DNA of 64,000 nt from Eunapius fragilis (GCA_963681505.1 OY811974.1:10194547-10258546), one strand, 5' to 3'. Positions 1 to 11,560 are shown, counted from the stretch's first letter. Made by a program: numbers and translations. The notes: generated by a model not told the origin, from the sequence alone.

Positions 1-193
1 AGAGAGGGATTTTAAGCTGCTACGGACACTGTGCAAGGAGATTTAAAAATCTAGGATTTTATCTGGACAGCTTGCTGATCTTGCACATGCTAAGGGAAAG
101 AAGAAGTGCAAAGTTGTGCTTGACTGCAAGTGGCGCTGGGGGTATTCATTGAAAATGATACGAAGATATTTTGATTTAAAGTGGAAATAAACC

Positions 194-1018
194 ATGCAGT
201 TGGATACATCTGAAGTCCTTAAAGCTACAACAGAGGCAAGATTGCAAGAACTTGGGGATATGTTGCAAGATTGTGTCAACCTAATATTCTTTATTGAAGG
301 CAGTCGTTATGTCATTTTGAGCTGTGTACCTTTTGCATTGTACTATCTTCTACAACACCTTGAACCTAAACGTGGAGATGATGTGTCTATTGCTACTTCT
401 CGTTCAACCCTTCGTAAGTATGTTTTAGAAAAGTATCCTATGTATCCAGTTCACTACCTTGCTGCCTATCTTGATCCACAATTCAAGAATTTGGAACCTT
501 TTGTTCAACCAGTGGAGCATGCTGCAAAACTTCATGACATTGCAGAACTATTGGAAGATCGTATGCGCACATTATGCAGTAATCAGCCACTTCCCACACC
601 AGACATTTCAGAGCAGCAACAAGAACCAGCTGAGGAACCGCCAAGAAAAAAAGTCAAGATCAATATTCTGCAAAAAATGAGAGCTGATCATAGTGCATCC
701 TTGAATGTATCTCAGGCTTCAGTTTTATCTGTAGATGATGCTCTTAAGGAGGAAATGCACAAGTACAGAAGTGTGCTGCAAATAGATATTGATTCTTGTC
801 CTCTCAAATGGTGGAAAGAGCATGAGACGCAATTTCCTCATTTGAGCAAAGTTGCACGTGAAGTGTTGGCTATCCCAGCCACTTTTGCACCCAGTGAGCG
901 AGTTTTTTCCAAACTAGCTCAAATCTACTGTAAGGAAAGGCTCTCATTAGGTGGTGATGTAGCCAATGCCTGTTTATTTCTGAGCTTTAACTCTAAGGCC
1001 AACAGGAGGAATGAGTAA
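194..1018 (+). pseudogene. hAT-family transposase, C-terminal fragment
   Basis: The reading frame ends with a typical hAT C-terminal dimerisation region: WWKEHETQFPHLSKVAREVL, then PATFAPSERVFS and ERLSLGGDVANACLFLSF near residues 215-270. In the family this region mediates transposase dimerisation and completes the catalytic fold; hAT proteins are cut-and-paste DNA transposases of about 600 aa or more. Only about 275 aa are seen, and the upstream 190 bases do not continue in this frame, so the N-terminal part (BED zinc finger, first catalytic residues) lies outside the window or is broken. The ATG at 194 is simply the first in frame. The basic PPRKKVKI stretch is a possible nuclear signal. 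Could be a ZBED-like domesticated gene fragment, but a transposon remnant is likelier in this repeat-rich setting. Confidence 0.8.
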
Positions 1019-1192
1019 ATCATGTTCGTTTTTTTATTTTTAAAAAACTTTTGTTATTCCGCCATACATGACTCCATGTAACTTTTCTGATTTCAGTTGA
1101 ACAATTAAAAAGCCCATCCGTGTAGTCATAGCTGAATTAAGTATTCAGTCGGGCCTGCGCTGGTTTTTATACATGTACTCAAATAATTTAAA

Positions 1193-1327
1193 GCGGATCT
1201 GCTTTGCATATAGGTTTTAAACCCAGTCGACCTGTTTTAAAGCCGGTTGACCCGCTTGGAAACGGGTCGACCGGCTTTAAAGCGGGCGACTGGCTTTAAA
1301 GCGGGTCGGGTTTTAAATCGGGTCGTA
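1193..1327. repeat. Tandem array of GTCGACC / TTTAAAGCGGG units
   Basis: About six imperfect units of roughly 20 bp, each with a GTCGACC-like core and a GCTTTAAAGCGGG-like arm, ending TTTTAAATCGGGTCGTAAC. A second array of the same units, ending TTTTAAATCGGGCCGTAAC, lies at 48325-48427 in the same orientation. Each unit is itself near-palindromic. No function is evident. Confidence 0.7.
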
Positions 1328-1436
1328 ACATGCACACCAAATTGCAAAAATCACGTTTCCGACTAATTTTCCAAAACAGATTTCTAAACAAAAAACCAAA
1401 AAACATGTCAATCGTTAACATGAAGTTATTATTAAA

Positions 1437-1788
1437 TAGACCCTTTCATGTGACGTCAAACATCAATTTAATGAATTCATTTGAGTTTAATTCAATTCAT
1501 GTTGTCCGCCATCTTGGTGCTCAAGTTGCATAATTATGCACGTTATGGGTCTCGTAATACTTTTATATTCTTACCATGGAATGATGTTAGTGCCCACTGT
1601 ATAAATAAATATAAAACCAAACTCACAATCGCTAACTGTGATCGCACAGTAATAACCAAAAATACAGTAATAACCAAAAATATTTGCGTTGCCCATGCCG
1701 TCCTATAGTAATTTGACACCAAGATGACGGACAACATTGGATTTTAATTTCAATGAGTGTCATTAAATCACGCGATGAAAAGGGTCTA
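1437..1788. mobile_element. MITE with long imperfect terminal inverted repeats
   Basis: The ends are inverted copies: TAGACCCTTT at the left matches AAAGGGTCTA at the right, and the similarity continues imperfectly inward for about 80 bp to ATGTTGTCCGCCATCTTGGTG (left, 1499) and its complement ending 1737. There is no coding capacity, which fits a nonautonomous DNA transposon; a TA target site is possible but not certain. Confidence 0.65.
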
Positions 1789-2558
1789 TAGGTTGCTAAA
1801 GTTTCTGCTCAGTTTTTTAAGTGCTGTTCTGGAGTTTTACTATTTTGCGCAACTTTTGTCCGAATTTTGGCTTTCGAACGATGGATTTTTGGGAACCCTT
1901 TGACGCGTTCAAACCGCCGTACGCTAAACCTATTATCATTAAATTGCATCAGTTGGCCGTAGCCCGTTCAGATAGTGCGTGCATGTGAGCATTATTTGAA
2001 CGAATCGTGGTTCTCTCACAGTTGTTTCATTCCCAATGACAATGTGCACAACGAAAAAATTACCACAGCAACGGGGTTAATAATTTATATCCTTAGGACA
2101 AGCAGTTACAGACGTTTTTGCAGAGCTGTTAGTGATTGATTCTTATTGAGTGTTTGACTATACTGACCTTCTCGCACTTAAAAACCTCAAAAGACGAGCG
2201 CCACCATTCTACTGCAAGCTAATTCGCTCCAGCATGGCATCACAGCACGTGCGCACTAGGGTCTGGTGGCAAATTCATGAACGCGCCGCAGGAATTCCGG
2301 CGTCTCCAATGCGATTACAGGTATGTGGTAATTTGATAGTCACGTAGTTATAATTATGAATTACAAGTATAGTTGATATGAAGACGCATTAACAGTTACC
2401 AGGGCCGTAGTCAGAAGGTGGGGGGAGGGGGCGTCGATGTACACACAAACTATGATGATATACCAGTACACCTCACACATGTAGATATTTATTCAGTGGC
2501 AAAAAAAACCAAATCAGTAGCGGATCTATAGAGGAAGGGTGAGGGGGGTGGGTGGGTT
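1789..2558. other. No gene recognised
   Basis: No convincing coding region on either strand. Near 2402 there is one copy of a CAGGGCCGTAGTCAG-like sequence followed by a G-rich tract, resembling one end of the hAT-type miniature elements seen elsewhere in the window. Confidence 0.5.
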
Positions 2559-2755
2559 GCTCCCTCGATTATACGGAATAGTAAGCTCCGGAAAATAAGG
2601 CACATTCATTGGGTGTTAGGAAAACTGTCGGTGTACTTTGCCATAAGCTGTCTAACCATTATGGCTAAATTCATCGACAGTTTCCCTAACGCCCAATGAA
2701 TGTGCCTTTTATTCTGTACAATCGAGGTGATACTTTTCCGTATAATCGAGGGAGC
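2559..2755. mobile_element. MITE, 19-bp perfect TIRs
   Basis: Starts GCTCCCTCGATTATACGGA and ends with its exact complement at 2737-2755. Inside, a second inverted pair (CACATTCATTGGG...AAACTGTCG near 2601-2634 and its complement near 2670-2706) makes most of the element foldable. No ORF of its own. Autonomous family not identifiable from the sequence. Confidence 0.8.
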
Positions 2756-2919
2756 ACTGAAGCCGGATGTAGTGTTATTACATGTACAGTTGTAGCGCAT
2801 TGCGACAATTTGCATATGAAAATATGCCCTATTCATAGCGATGTTATCTAAGGCTTGCATTCCTAGCGATCGAAAAAAAAAAACCCACCGCTAATGAGAT
2901 TCATTTCTCCAAAGAATCG

Positions 2920-3076
2920 CATCGGCATTCACGGGTCGGCTTTCTGCCGATTTATCGCCTACAACTCAAATGAATACGGAACGGGTGCATGAAAATTCTA
3001 TGAACTAAAGTTTTACGCATATTCTTTTCAGGTGCAGGCGATAAATCGGCAGGAAGTCGACCCGTGTATGCCGGTG
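2920..3076. mobile_element. Short foldback element, 43-bp arms
   Basis: Arms at 2920-2962 and 3034-3076 are inverted copies with a few mismatches; both contain TGCCGATTTATCGCCT. The 71-bp spacer has no coding content. Probably a MITE or a decayed element end. Confidence 0.7.
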
Positions 3077-3077
3077 T

Positions 3078-3162
3078 CAGAGGCATAAATAACTCCCTGG
3101 CATAAATAACTCCCGCGGTCATTTACGCCTAAGGTATAAATGACTCCTCCTAGGCACATGTT
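3078..3162. repeat. Short tandem array, GCATAAATAACTCCC-type units
   Basis: Four to five diverged units built on GGCATAAATAACTCCC / TATAAATGACTCCTCCTAGG. The reverse complement (GGAGTCATTTATRCCTAGG) is the same motif as in the array at 11426-11560. Confidence 0.55.
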
Positions 3163-3210
3163 TGACTCCCCACGTGAATTCCATAAGCCACGTGTAGTTG
3201 TTGAAGTGAG

Positions 3211-3405
3211 AAAGCTCGCGCGCATGGATAAGGACGAATTCAGTGTTGTCGAGGATTACCTGCGTAGGAATCAATATCCTGAGGGAATTTCGAAGGGAGA
3301 TAAGGCCAATCTAAGACGCAACTGCAAAAACTTCAAGTTCGACTGTGGAGTGCTCTATTTCAAAAGAGTAAAGAAAGGCGAATATGATGGGGAAGGGTGG
3401 AAGAT
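3211..3405 (+). pseudogene. Gin-type integrase N-terminal fragment
   Basis: The translation has DYLRRNQYPEGISKGDKANL followed by RRNCKNFKF and GVLYFKRVKKGE. This matches the first exon of the integrase gene at 41-43.8 kb, which has AYLVQNSYPKGCSGTRKRQI and GGNLFYRVKKGGK in the same spacing, the N-terminal module of Gin/KRBA2-like integrases. Here it stops being similar at about 3400, where a palindrome arm of the HPE family begins. The rest of the gene is absent, so this is a truncated copy. The reading frame opens upstream at 3140, but the resemblance starts around 3211. Confidence 0.65.
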
Positions 3406-3414
3406 TTGTGTTAG

Positions 3415-3775
3415 AACTGCATTTTTCTTTTCCCAAAACCTTGCTCCCTTCCTTTTTTTACACAACCTTTATCTCCAATTCCTATATCCCACCAACTTTC
3501 TCGTTAGAGAATGTTTTTCTTTACTTGTTATATATACGTTCAGTTTACCTTCAATCCCCACATGGCATGACTCGAGAATGCGTCTTTTTTCGTCTTCATA
3601 TTTAGCACGTGTAAATATAACAGGAACCAAAAGAAGTGCTAAATATAGGATTTTTGTCTCATTTTTCTTTTCCCAAAACCTTGTTCCCTTCCTTTTTACA
3701 CCACCTTTGCCTCCAATTCCTATATCCCACCAACTTTCTCGTTAGAGAATGTTTTTCTTTACTTGTTTCTTCTAT
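3415..3775. repeat. Two direct-oriented arms of the HPE palindrome family
   Basis: Arms at about 3420-3533 and 3660-3772 both read TTTTCCCAAAACCTTG, then CCTATATCCCACCAACTTTC, then AGAGAATGTTTTTCTTTACTTG. In the intact elements (for example 35366-35654) the arms are inverted; here the visible pair is in the same direction with about 120 bp between, so the structure is rearranged or nested. Confidence 0.7.
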
Positions 3776-3815
3776 TTTTTAATTATCATTTTAAATCGAT
3801 TATTAATACTAGCAA

Positions 3816-3816
<1 letters not shown>

Positions 3817-3850
<34 letters not shown>
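3817..3850. repeat. Poly-C tract (about 33 nt)
   Basis: An uninterrupted run of C directly next to the CAGGCCCGTAGCC sequence at 3854. It is one of the longest of about fifteen G/C homopolymers in the window, most of them beside hAT-type element ends. Confidence 0.9.
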
Positions 3851-4085
3851 TTGCAGGCCCGTAGCCAGGGGGGTGCAAACGGGTGCAATTGCACCCTCCC
3901 GCTGGATGTAAGGTCCGCTCAGCCGGCTATGAATTTTATTATAAACATGTAATGATATCATTATTGTTCTCTGCAATCTACACTTATAGTGAGAGAACTG
4001 CCAGCTGTATATCTAGATAGTATCATGCACGTGACTTGTACCAGCCAATCAAATATCGAGTGCAATACAGACTGTTTGATCTAAA

Positions 4086-4520
4086 ATGGGACGACGTGAA
4101 CAACGTGAACGCGAAAGAAAAAGAGCCGCTGCTAACTGTTGTTCAATGGAGCAATTTCTTCCCCAACGAACAAAAAAAAAGGTTGACACGGCTACCAGCC
4201 AGCAGCAGGAGCATGGAACCAGTGAGTTGCAATTAGCTACATGTGGCACATCACTTGTAACAACGGTACAGCTCGTCACTGACGGCGAACCGCCAAGCCC
4301 AAATATATACACTGCGCGAAGGCATACCGTATGCGGTGTTGTATATTGCATTGATATTACACAAAACTGGTCTGCAATCGTCGCGTATGCAGTTTTAGGT
4401 ACGACTGGAATGCAGACTCCCGATAACTCCGGATACGGATACATTGTATATACGTATGATATCAGGTCTGCATACGACCTCTGTATATCAATCAGTATAC
4501 GTTTCATGACCGTATACTGA
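4086..4520 (+). CDS. Unrecognised ORF, basic N-terminus
   Basis: An open frame of 144 codons beginning MGRREQRERERKRAAANCC, then SMEQFLPQRTKKKVDTATSQ and a Gln/Ser/Thr-rich part. The start has the look of a transposase or zinc-finger protein N-terminus (a basic stretch followed by a short hydrophobic FLP motif), but no domain is identifiable and the last 40 codons are low-complexity GTATAC-rich DNA. It lies 230 bp inside the CAGGCCCGTAG end at 3854. It may be a first exon of a hAT/ZMYM-like element or a chance ORF. Confidence 0.3.
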   Translation: MGRREQRERERKRAAANCCSMEQFLPQRTKKKVDTATSQQQEHGTSELQLATCGTSLVTTVQLVTDGEPPSPNIYTARRHTVCGVVYCIDITQNWSAIVAYAVLGTTGMQTPDNSGYGYIVYTYDIRSAYDLCISISIRFMTVY

Positions 4521-5712
4521 CCCTTGTAACGTTTCAGCATACGTTTGATGTCTGTATGCAGAGTTTCGGTATACGAGTGGTTATCGTAGCATATCCCGAT
4601 CTGTATTCGGCTACTATATCCATTCCCAATAACCAATAATAACATGAGTTGCAAACTTTGTATAATGAAATCACAACGACTAGAATAAGCAGTACGAAAT
4701 TCTGCTTTCTATACTTCTTTCCTCCATCATCCATGCAGCTTTGCATCCATTCGGTCCTGGAGTTGAGGTAATGTGCGCGTCAAGTCAGTAGCCGCGGTAT
4801 AAACATCCATGACTTACTGGGAGCAACTGAAGCGTTGTGAACATAGAGTGCGCATAGCAAGTTCTTCAGCGGGTAGTACTTGCCATTTCTAGGGCAGGTT
4901 TGATCCTTTGTTTAGTAGTGGACCAGTGGTTTTATGCTGTGCTTGCTGTCAGCTTTCTGTATTAAAGAACACGCTACGGTAATCAAAACAGTACACATTT
5001 TCCAACGTACTTGAGTTTACTTGCCAAGCGTACGCTCGATTTCTGTCTTCAGCGGTGTATCTATTGTATTGTAAAGAACACGGCATTGTAAAGACTCTAC
5101 CTTTTTATGTTTTCTTCGTAAATCGATTTGCCTGGTTTGAGTTTAAAAGAACACGTACTCACACACGTTCAACGCTTACTACGATCCCTGCACAAGTGAT
5201 CAGTGAATTCCACCGTAGAATTACCACGCAGCAGGGTGTTCTTTTTTTGACACGCGAATAACTACGGAAGATGAAACGCATGGCCAAATTGAGCATCATT
5301 ACACAACCATAAAGACCACTTACCTTCGTTGATCTCTCTGCCTACCTATAAGAGAGACATAATACTTACCTACTTTTCATACAGCCATTTTTAAGCGCCA
5401 AGAAACACGTGACCACGCGACTAAAGATTATTTGTCAATAACCTCCTATCGAAGCCCAGCGCAGCTGAGGTACTATAAAGCCCTGTGGATATGAAATTGT
5501 TTCTGCCTAATGCATGATCAGATCATTGATGTATGTGTGTATGTGCTTTGTTTAGCGGCTTACAAACAATTTCAATAGGCCTGGAACTTTGTTTTACACC
5601 AAGGCATCAATACAACTGGCTGTCACGGTCATGCAGTATTAAGCTGTGATTGGTTTTGCTCCGTCGATGAACGCACCACGTATGTCACACCCACGTTGAG
5701 AGCTGTGCTGAG
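4521..5712. other. No gene recognised
   Basis: AT-rich DNA with scattered short ORFs on both strands, none with a recognisable motif. A stretch rich in GTATAC, CATACG and similar short palindromes at 4320-4600 resembles one at 10320-10440. Confidence 0.5.
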
Positions 5713-5905
5713 CAGTGGCGTGGTGGCTATTTCATGGCTGGGGGTGCCTCAATATGTGATGCGCCCCCCCCCCCCCCCCTCGCTTCCTTATTTAATAAAA
5801 TAATGATGTTTTATTGGCGCCCCCTAGTACTACGGCGCCCCATCATTTTGGCTCCGCAGGGGGGGGCCTGGGTCCCCAGGCCCCCCCCTGGCCACCACGC
5901 CACTG
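5713..5905. mobile_element. hAT-type MITE with 8-bp target duplication
   Basis: Begins CAGTGGCGTGGTGGC and ends GCCACCACGCCACTG, a perfect 15-bp inverted repeat. It is flanked by GTGCTGAG (5705-5712) and GTGCTGAT (5906-5913), an 8-bp duplication with one mismatch, as expected for hAT insertion. The interior contains poly-C and poly-G runs and GGCGCCCC palindromes and has no ORF of significance. Confidence 0.8.
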
Positions 5906-6006
5906 GTGCTGATGATGTGCATGGTCGAAGAGCATCAGTGTACAGGGGCTGATATCTAAAAGGAGGATTGCACTGCAGCAGGTCAGACCCGCGATATGGA
6001 AAGCAG

Positions 6007-6152
6007 GGGGGGGGGGGGGGGGGGGGGGGGTGCTGTACGCTTCAGGCCAGATACTCTAAGGGGGGGGGGGGGGGGGGGAAGGTAGGGGGGGTGCTGCCTA
6101 GCGGAAGGGGGGGAGGAAACGTATATGAAATGGGGAGGGGGGGGGGGGGGGG
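6007..6152. repeat. Cluster of poly-G tracts
   Basis: Three G runs of about 24, 18 and 17 nt at 6007, 6061 and 6135, separated by short mixed sequence. ORFs on both strands here are only polyglycine or polyproline readings of the runs. The cluster could form G-quadruplexes; the run lengths may be unreliable in an assembly. Confidence 0.8.
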
Positions 6153-6460
6153 TTGCAACTCCACCCCCCTGTATCTGCCCATGGTGTACTGTACTCCCCC
6201 ACAATAATGTATGTCACTGATTTGTGACTGAAGCTGCTTCTTCTAACATAGCACATGCTGTCCATACTTTAACTAAATTGTCACCGTACATGTATGTCTC
6301 CTAAACAGTTAAACGTAATTCCCCCCCCCCCCCCCCCTCTCCCTGCCCCAAATCTGCACTTCATTTTCTATTGTATGTGTGTGTGTGCCCTTAGGTATTG
6401 TACATGTTTCTGTTGGTTGAGTACAACAAATTTGACAGAAACTTAGCTCCCTCCCAAATG

Positions 6461-6799
6461 CAAGGGTGTAGACTAGTTTTTAAGGGTGGGGGGGGGGGGG
6501 GGGTTATTTGTGGTTACTTTTGCGTGCGCGCGTGGGTTTTGTTTGTGAATACGATGTTTTTGCTTTCCTGGCTTGCTACACAGAAACCAAAGAGCTGTAC
6601 ACTTCCAACTCAATCAGCAATTGCAAGTGTGGGATGCAATTGTAATACGTGCATGTGGCATGTCACATACAACTCTATTGAATAGCGTGCACTTTACAAT
6701 TGATTATTAACAACTTCAGAAATTTTTATAACTCAACTGCAAAAATCTGGGGGGGGCTAAAGTCTCCCCCCCCCCCCCCCACCCTTGTCTACGCCTTTG
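6461..6799. mobile_element. Candidate MITE with G/C-run subterminal regions
   Basis: The left end CAAGGGTGTAGACTAG is followed by TTTTTAAGGGTGGGGG, and the right end CCCCCACCCTTGTCTACGCC is close to its inverted copy. The interior has no recognisable coding. The same ends-plus-homopolymer design recurs at 5713, 24308 and 40080. Confidence 0.5.
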
Positions 6800-9700
6800 C
6801 AATGTGATTGGCTGCACAGAATGTGACGCTGCCACATGCTTGATGGAGTTTAATGTGCGCATAGGGATTGTCAGCCTAAACTTTTCTGTGTTGGTGTTTT
6901 TGTTTTTTAGGCAGATTCCAGTTGAGTGTTCATTGACAGCGAGACAGGACAACGTAACAAGATGTTGAACTGGAGTGTTCAAGGCACAAAATGGAACTGT
7001 GTGTAGTATGTGTCTTTTGTAATGTGATGTGGGAGTGCTTTTTCTGTAGGTTTTTTCCAGGAGCTGTGTGAGGGACCACCCCTCCAAATGCATACACATG
7101 GCTCAGAACTTGTGTGTTGTGTTGTAGTGCTATGTCTATGTCGTTATATGAGCTTGCACAATGAATTTGAACCAAATTGATGATTGACAGGGAGCTGGGG
7201 GCATCACGTGGTGCAGCACATGGGGAGGGAGGTACCATGAGTGTCATGCACCCATGACGTGCCAAGCTTGTACTCGAGTACACTTACATTGTTCGTTGTT
7301 TAGTGTTCATGCATGTTTAATACACACCTTTGTATCCCACCCTTAGGACTCATCGACATCTGGTTTGGATTTTCAAGCCCATCGTGTCATCAAGGAACAC
7401 CATTAAATATATATTAGTACACCATTGCGGATTCAATTTGTTAAACTCGCACTGTCATGGATTATGTTTAAGACATGTCACATGGTGCATGGGAACCAGA
7501 GGCCTCAAACCAATGCTTTCAGTCTGTATTAAACCCTGCCACTGGATAGTCCAAACTATGCAACACTAATGTCATCCACTTTGACCTGGCTTGTGTAGTG
7601 CATGATGAAATCATGCTGGAACGTAGTTTTAATTTGGAAAAATTGGTGTTGTAAGGATTGTTATTGTGCCCCGCCCACATTATAGTACACTTGTTTTAAC
7701 GCTTATAGTTGACTTATGTGCAACAGAATTCGACTCAGCGGGGTACATTTCACTGTATTCGGAACAAGATAAAGTTTGGTCATGCTAAAATATCGCTGAG
7801 ATCGGAATTAGGGCTCATTTATAAACTGCAATTGAGCGCTACATTCAGAATAGCAATAACTAAAGCTGCAGTACACAGAAATTAATTCCGTTATTGCTTT
7901 CCAATGTATTCTGTACTTCAAACTTGCATTTATAATTATTTACTGCGATTACCCGGCCCAAGACTATATCATCTCTGATCTGTCAATGACCTCTGTCATT
8001 AAAATATTAAAATCAGTCATTGAGCACTTGGTTGAAAGTATGCAACACTGCCAGCGTCGTACCGCGTCATTTCAACTTTGGCCTTGTGCAACAGATATGT
8101 TCAGAGGGTGACTCACTGACATCTATTCGATGATATCTTTGGACATCAATTTCAGTGTTATTGTGCCCCGCCTACACTGATATAGCCAACTTAATATATA
8201 ATATTTACGTGCAATAGAAGCTATAGCGACCCAGGGGTATATTCCATTGTGTAACGAATGTTTTAAAGGCACAGAATAACTTTGGTCGTTCTTTTTTATG
8301 ATACAAATCAGATTATAATTGTTACAATATACATATATTTATATTACAATTCATGGGCATATATCACAATATGTAATTAAAAGATTGAGTTATGTGTGAG
8401 ATCCTATAATAGTACCTATTGATAATCCTATGTCCCCTAAATATTTGGTTTACTTTAGTAATGATACATCGATATTTATGTACACAATTTTTTTGCAGTC
8501 CACTATTAGTATTTGCTGTGAGAAGTTTGAGGTATTATTGTGTGTATACAAACTGAGCATAGCCAGGTGTAAGATGGAGTGGGCGGGGGTGGGCACATAC
8601 AGTTTTTTCTTATTATATTGAAGTGGTAAGAGAATCATAGCATTGGCTTCTGTACGTTCGATTCTCCGAACGTCCATTGTGCCAGAAAAATGTAAAGGAT
8701 TTTGAGCCACAGTCTCATTCCAGATCAGAATAGAAACCTGTTCTAATGAATGTGCTTATATGCTTCCAGATTGTTCCATATATGGCTTGTTGACATGTAG
8801 TTGCAGCTGTTTCTAAGGTTTGAGGTAAGTATGAATATGATTAGGTGTGCATGTGTTTGTGTGTGTGTGTGTGTGTGTGGGTGGGTGGGTGTAGTTTGTG
8901 AGTGATTGAGACAGCCATTGAATTCTTCAAATAACAGTTTGGAACAGGAATATACAAAGCAATTCAGTATTCAAATAAAATGTAGTCAACAAAAGTCCAT
9001 TGGTTGCAGCTGATTGAGGTGCATGTCCTTATCAGCAGCTCAATTGTTCCAGGGTCTGCATAAACTGATCATATGACTCAAATTACGCAATCCCTTCCAA
9101 AAAGAAGCATCCATAAAGACTAGAATTTATAAAACCATCCCATCCCAGTGGCACATCCCCCCCCCCCCTCCCCCTGTCTCCTGCCACCAAGCAGGATTAA
9201 GAAGTATTAGTTTTACCTGAAAAGCAAAACTTTTAGCTTCGCCCCCAGACCAGATCGCAATGGGTAAGCTTAGAGCACTTCTTCATAGACCCTAACTGGC
9301 AGAGTTATGCCCATCCCACACCATTTGCACTTCTGTCAACAATACCTTGTTTGCCGATGTTTTAAATTCAACTCACCTTTGAATATGCCCGGCGTGTATG
9401 TTTTCTAGGATAGAGAAAAAACACACAAGTAACATGTGCACATGCAACTGAGCAACTGACTGTCAGTTGTGTCCATCATGATTTGTGTGTTGAATGAAGT
9501 GTGTATTATAACCTGAATCAATTCCATCTCTGATGTGGGGTCATCAATATCTAACGAGGCTGCCATTTGTGGAGAGAATACACACGTAACAGACAGTACA
9601 CATACCCATAGCACACAATGGTTGCACCTTAAAGTGCATGCATGTCTATCTGAGCAGATACGAAAGACTGTCAGTGCATACATGATCCGAGTATGTGTGC

Positions 9701-10378
9701 ACATGTGTGTGAATGCGTGCTAGTGTATGTACGTGTGTGTTCAAAAAGTTTTATATTATACTAAACATCTAACCCGCAAATCAACCATCTCCTATGTGTT
9801 AGTCCCCATTATCAAAGATGCCGCCAACCGCGTCCAGCACCCTGTTATGAGACATCGGTTTGTTCGGGAATAGGTGCGTGCCGCGTCTATATAATATATA
9901 TTATCTCTGCTATATCTGAAAGGCAAGTTACCCAATCGGCATGCATGCTACGGGGAAGTACTCCATACATGCTGTTAGATAAAATTGACTAACCCCTCCA
10001 GACTCCAAAGTGCTTCCCCTCTGCGGTCTATAAACTATTAAGTGCTAGTCACGTGATACAGATAACAAAATAATAGTAATATAAAATAAAATAAAGAATA
10101 TTATGAGTGATGCCTGCTGACCAAGGATTATAGCTAGCTCCATCACAGCTGTCCGCAGACAAGCGCGTTGCTTCTTTATGAGTGCTGCACAAGAACCTTA
10201 CAGGCATACGTATCTCCACTTGTTAAATCAATCCGCATTTCCCCTTCTTACTGCTCCGCATTCGGCGCCTCTGAATATTGCACAGCATTCTGTTCCTCAT
10301 ACTAGTCTTCTCACATACGAGTCCCCATATGTGTCCGGATACTAGAGTTTCTGCATACGTATCCGTATATGACTTAGT
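6800..10378. other. No gene recognised; diverged repeats
   Basis: Several short ORFs on both strands but none shows a domain, and all are interrupted. Two diverged direct copies of a segment starting TTATTGTGCCCCGCC occur at about 7659 and 8158, each followed by GTGCAA(C/T)AGAA and a GGG(G)TATATTCC-like or GGGTACATTTC-like sequence. A TG microsatellite lies at about 8853-8892 and a short C run at 9159. Confidence 0.45.
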
Positions 10379-10678
10379 ATGCAGTGTCTGCGCTACTCTG
10401 TATACGGTATACTTCCGCGCAGTGATATCGTTCAGCAGCAGCCAACCATAGCAATGGAAATCACGCAACCTTCTTGCGCTGATAGTGACACTGATAACAT
10501 CACTACACAACCAGGCACTGCTGCATTTCAGCTAAGCGCTGAACCCAGCTCAAGTAGGCATTGTACAGAGTGTAACACGGTCACTGAAGAAGTAGAGTTG
10601 AAACCAACTGATATTGGTGAACGGGGTACCCTTGAGTCCACTGAGCCAAACTTTGCACCCCCCCAATACAAAACCTGA
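10379..10678 (+). CDS. Unrecognised Ser/Thr-rich ORF
   Basis: An open frame of 99 codons, rich in Thr, Ser, Gln and Glu (AFQLSAEPSSSRHCTECNTV). No domain is recognisable. It ends inside the CCTGACTACGGGCCTG repeat end at 10674, so it may be a transposon-borne first exon like the ORF at 4086, or chance. Confidence 0.2.
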   Translation: MQCLRYSVYGILPRSDIVQQQPTIAMEITQPSCADSDTDNITTQPGTAAFQLSAEPSSSRHCTECNTVTEEVELKPTDIGERGTLESTEPNFAPPQYKT

Positions 10679-10919
10679 CTACGGGCCTGCCCTCCCGCTT
10701 CAATTACCGTCACGAGCAGACGCCCGCGTTTGTTTGGGATCACTGTAAGGAACGCGGGAGAATTGTCTCGTTGTTTAGCTCTACTCTTTTGTTTGAGCAA
10801 TTCTAAATATACGTAAATGTCGCCATGGGAACGCTTCAATTTAACACTCCGCATTACGTAATGATTACGTATGTCAGTTTTATACTTTATTAATACATAT
10901 GATACTTGAAGATAACCTT

Positions 10920-11245
10920 CCAGGAGATTCTAAAGCGATTGGTATAATTGGCGCTCTTTAAAACCATTCCTATCCGGAGTTATACTCACCCGAGAAGAAG
11001 ACGACGACGTTGACGACGGAGAAGATTTGGCCTGGGGACGAGGTAAAACACGAACTTATTTGTTCTCTTAAAGCAAACAGTTTGAAGACTGGAAAATGAC
11101 CGTCTTTGCCTTCTGGTTCGATAGCAACAAAGAGCAACACTATCCGTTTCTCGGTACGCGAGTTATACGCGGGTCGCGGTTCTTTTTAAATGATTTCACG
11201 ACCCGGGTCAATTCCTATATAGGAACTACTATCGCAGTTCCTTCA
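10920..11245 (-). mobile_element. HPE element copy VI, hairpin-end part
   Basis: A diverged copy of the hairpin end of the HPE family: it contains AACTATCCGTTTCTCGG, GCGGGTCGCGGTTCTTTTTA, GGGTCAATTCCTATAT and the terminal hairpin AGGAACT...AGTTCCT at 11221-11242. The GAAGAAGACGACGACG stretch near 10995 corresponds to the GAAGGAGAAGAAG region of other copies. Orientation is as for copies I and II (hairpin at the right). The ORF and palindrome end are absent. Confidence 0.75.
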
Positions 11246-11425
11246 GATTCAGCCGGTACGATAATTTTATACCTGTATTTGTACATTGAGGAAGCCACTT
11301 AGGCAGAGATAAAACCATTCAAAATATACCCAGTCGTTTCTTCTGGAAAAAAACATCAATGAAGATATTAGGATATTTGTACAACACTGCGACAATAATA
11401 ATAACTCCCGGGATTCACTATATAT
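11246..11425. other. No gene recognised
   Basis: A short AT-rich spacer between the HPE copy and the tandem array. Confidence 0.4.
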
Positions 11426-11560
11426 TATCAGGGGGGAGTAATGTATGCGTAGGCATGAATTACTGGGGAGTCATATATGCCTAGGCATATACGACCGGGA
11501 GTCATATATGTCTAGGCGCGAATGACTGGTGAGTCACAATTTAGGGGAGTCATTGGCGAG
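11426..11560. repeat. Short tandem array, GGGAGTCATATATGCCTAGG units
   Basis: Five diverged units built on GGGGAGTCATATATGCCTAGG. The same motif in reverse complement forms the array at 3078-3162. Units are about 25-30 bp long. Confidence 0.6.

Larger units (their letters stand above)
3854..10689. mobile_element. Candidate hAT-type element boundaries (speculative)
   Basis: The left end CAGGCCCGTAGCCAGG (3854) and the right end CCTGACTACGGGCCTG (10674-10689) are inverted copies with one mismatch, and both are followed inward by GGGGGGTGCAAA-like sequence. CAG...CTG ends are usual for hAT elements. I see no matching 8-bp target duplication and no transposase in the 6.8 kb between, so these may be ends of two separate elements. 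Confidence 0.3.

Noticed and set aside
194-1018. Domesticated ZBED host gene
   Set aside because: Only the C-terminal part is present, without introns or upstream frame; a transposon remnant is simpler.
5968-6207. Polyglycine and polyproline ORFs on both strands
   Set aside because: They are direct readings of G runs, with no start context or domain; treated as homopolymer shadow.
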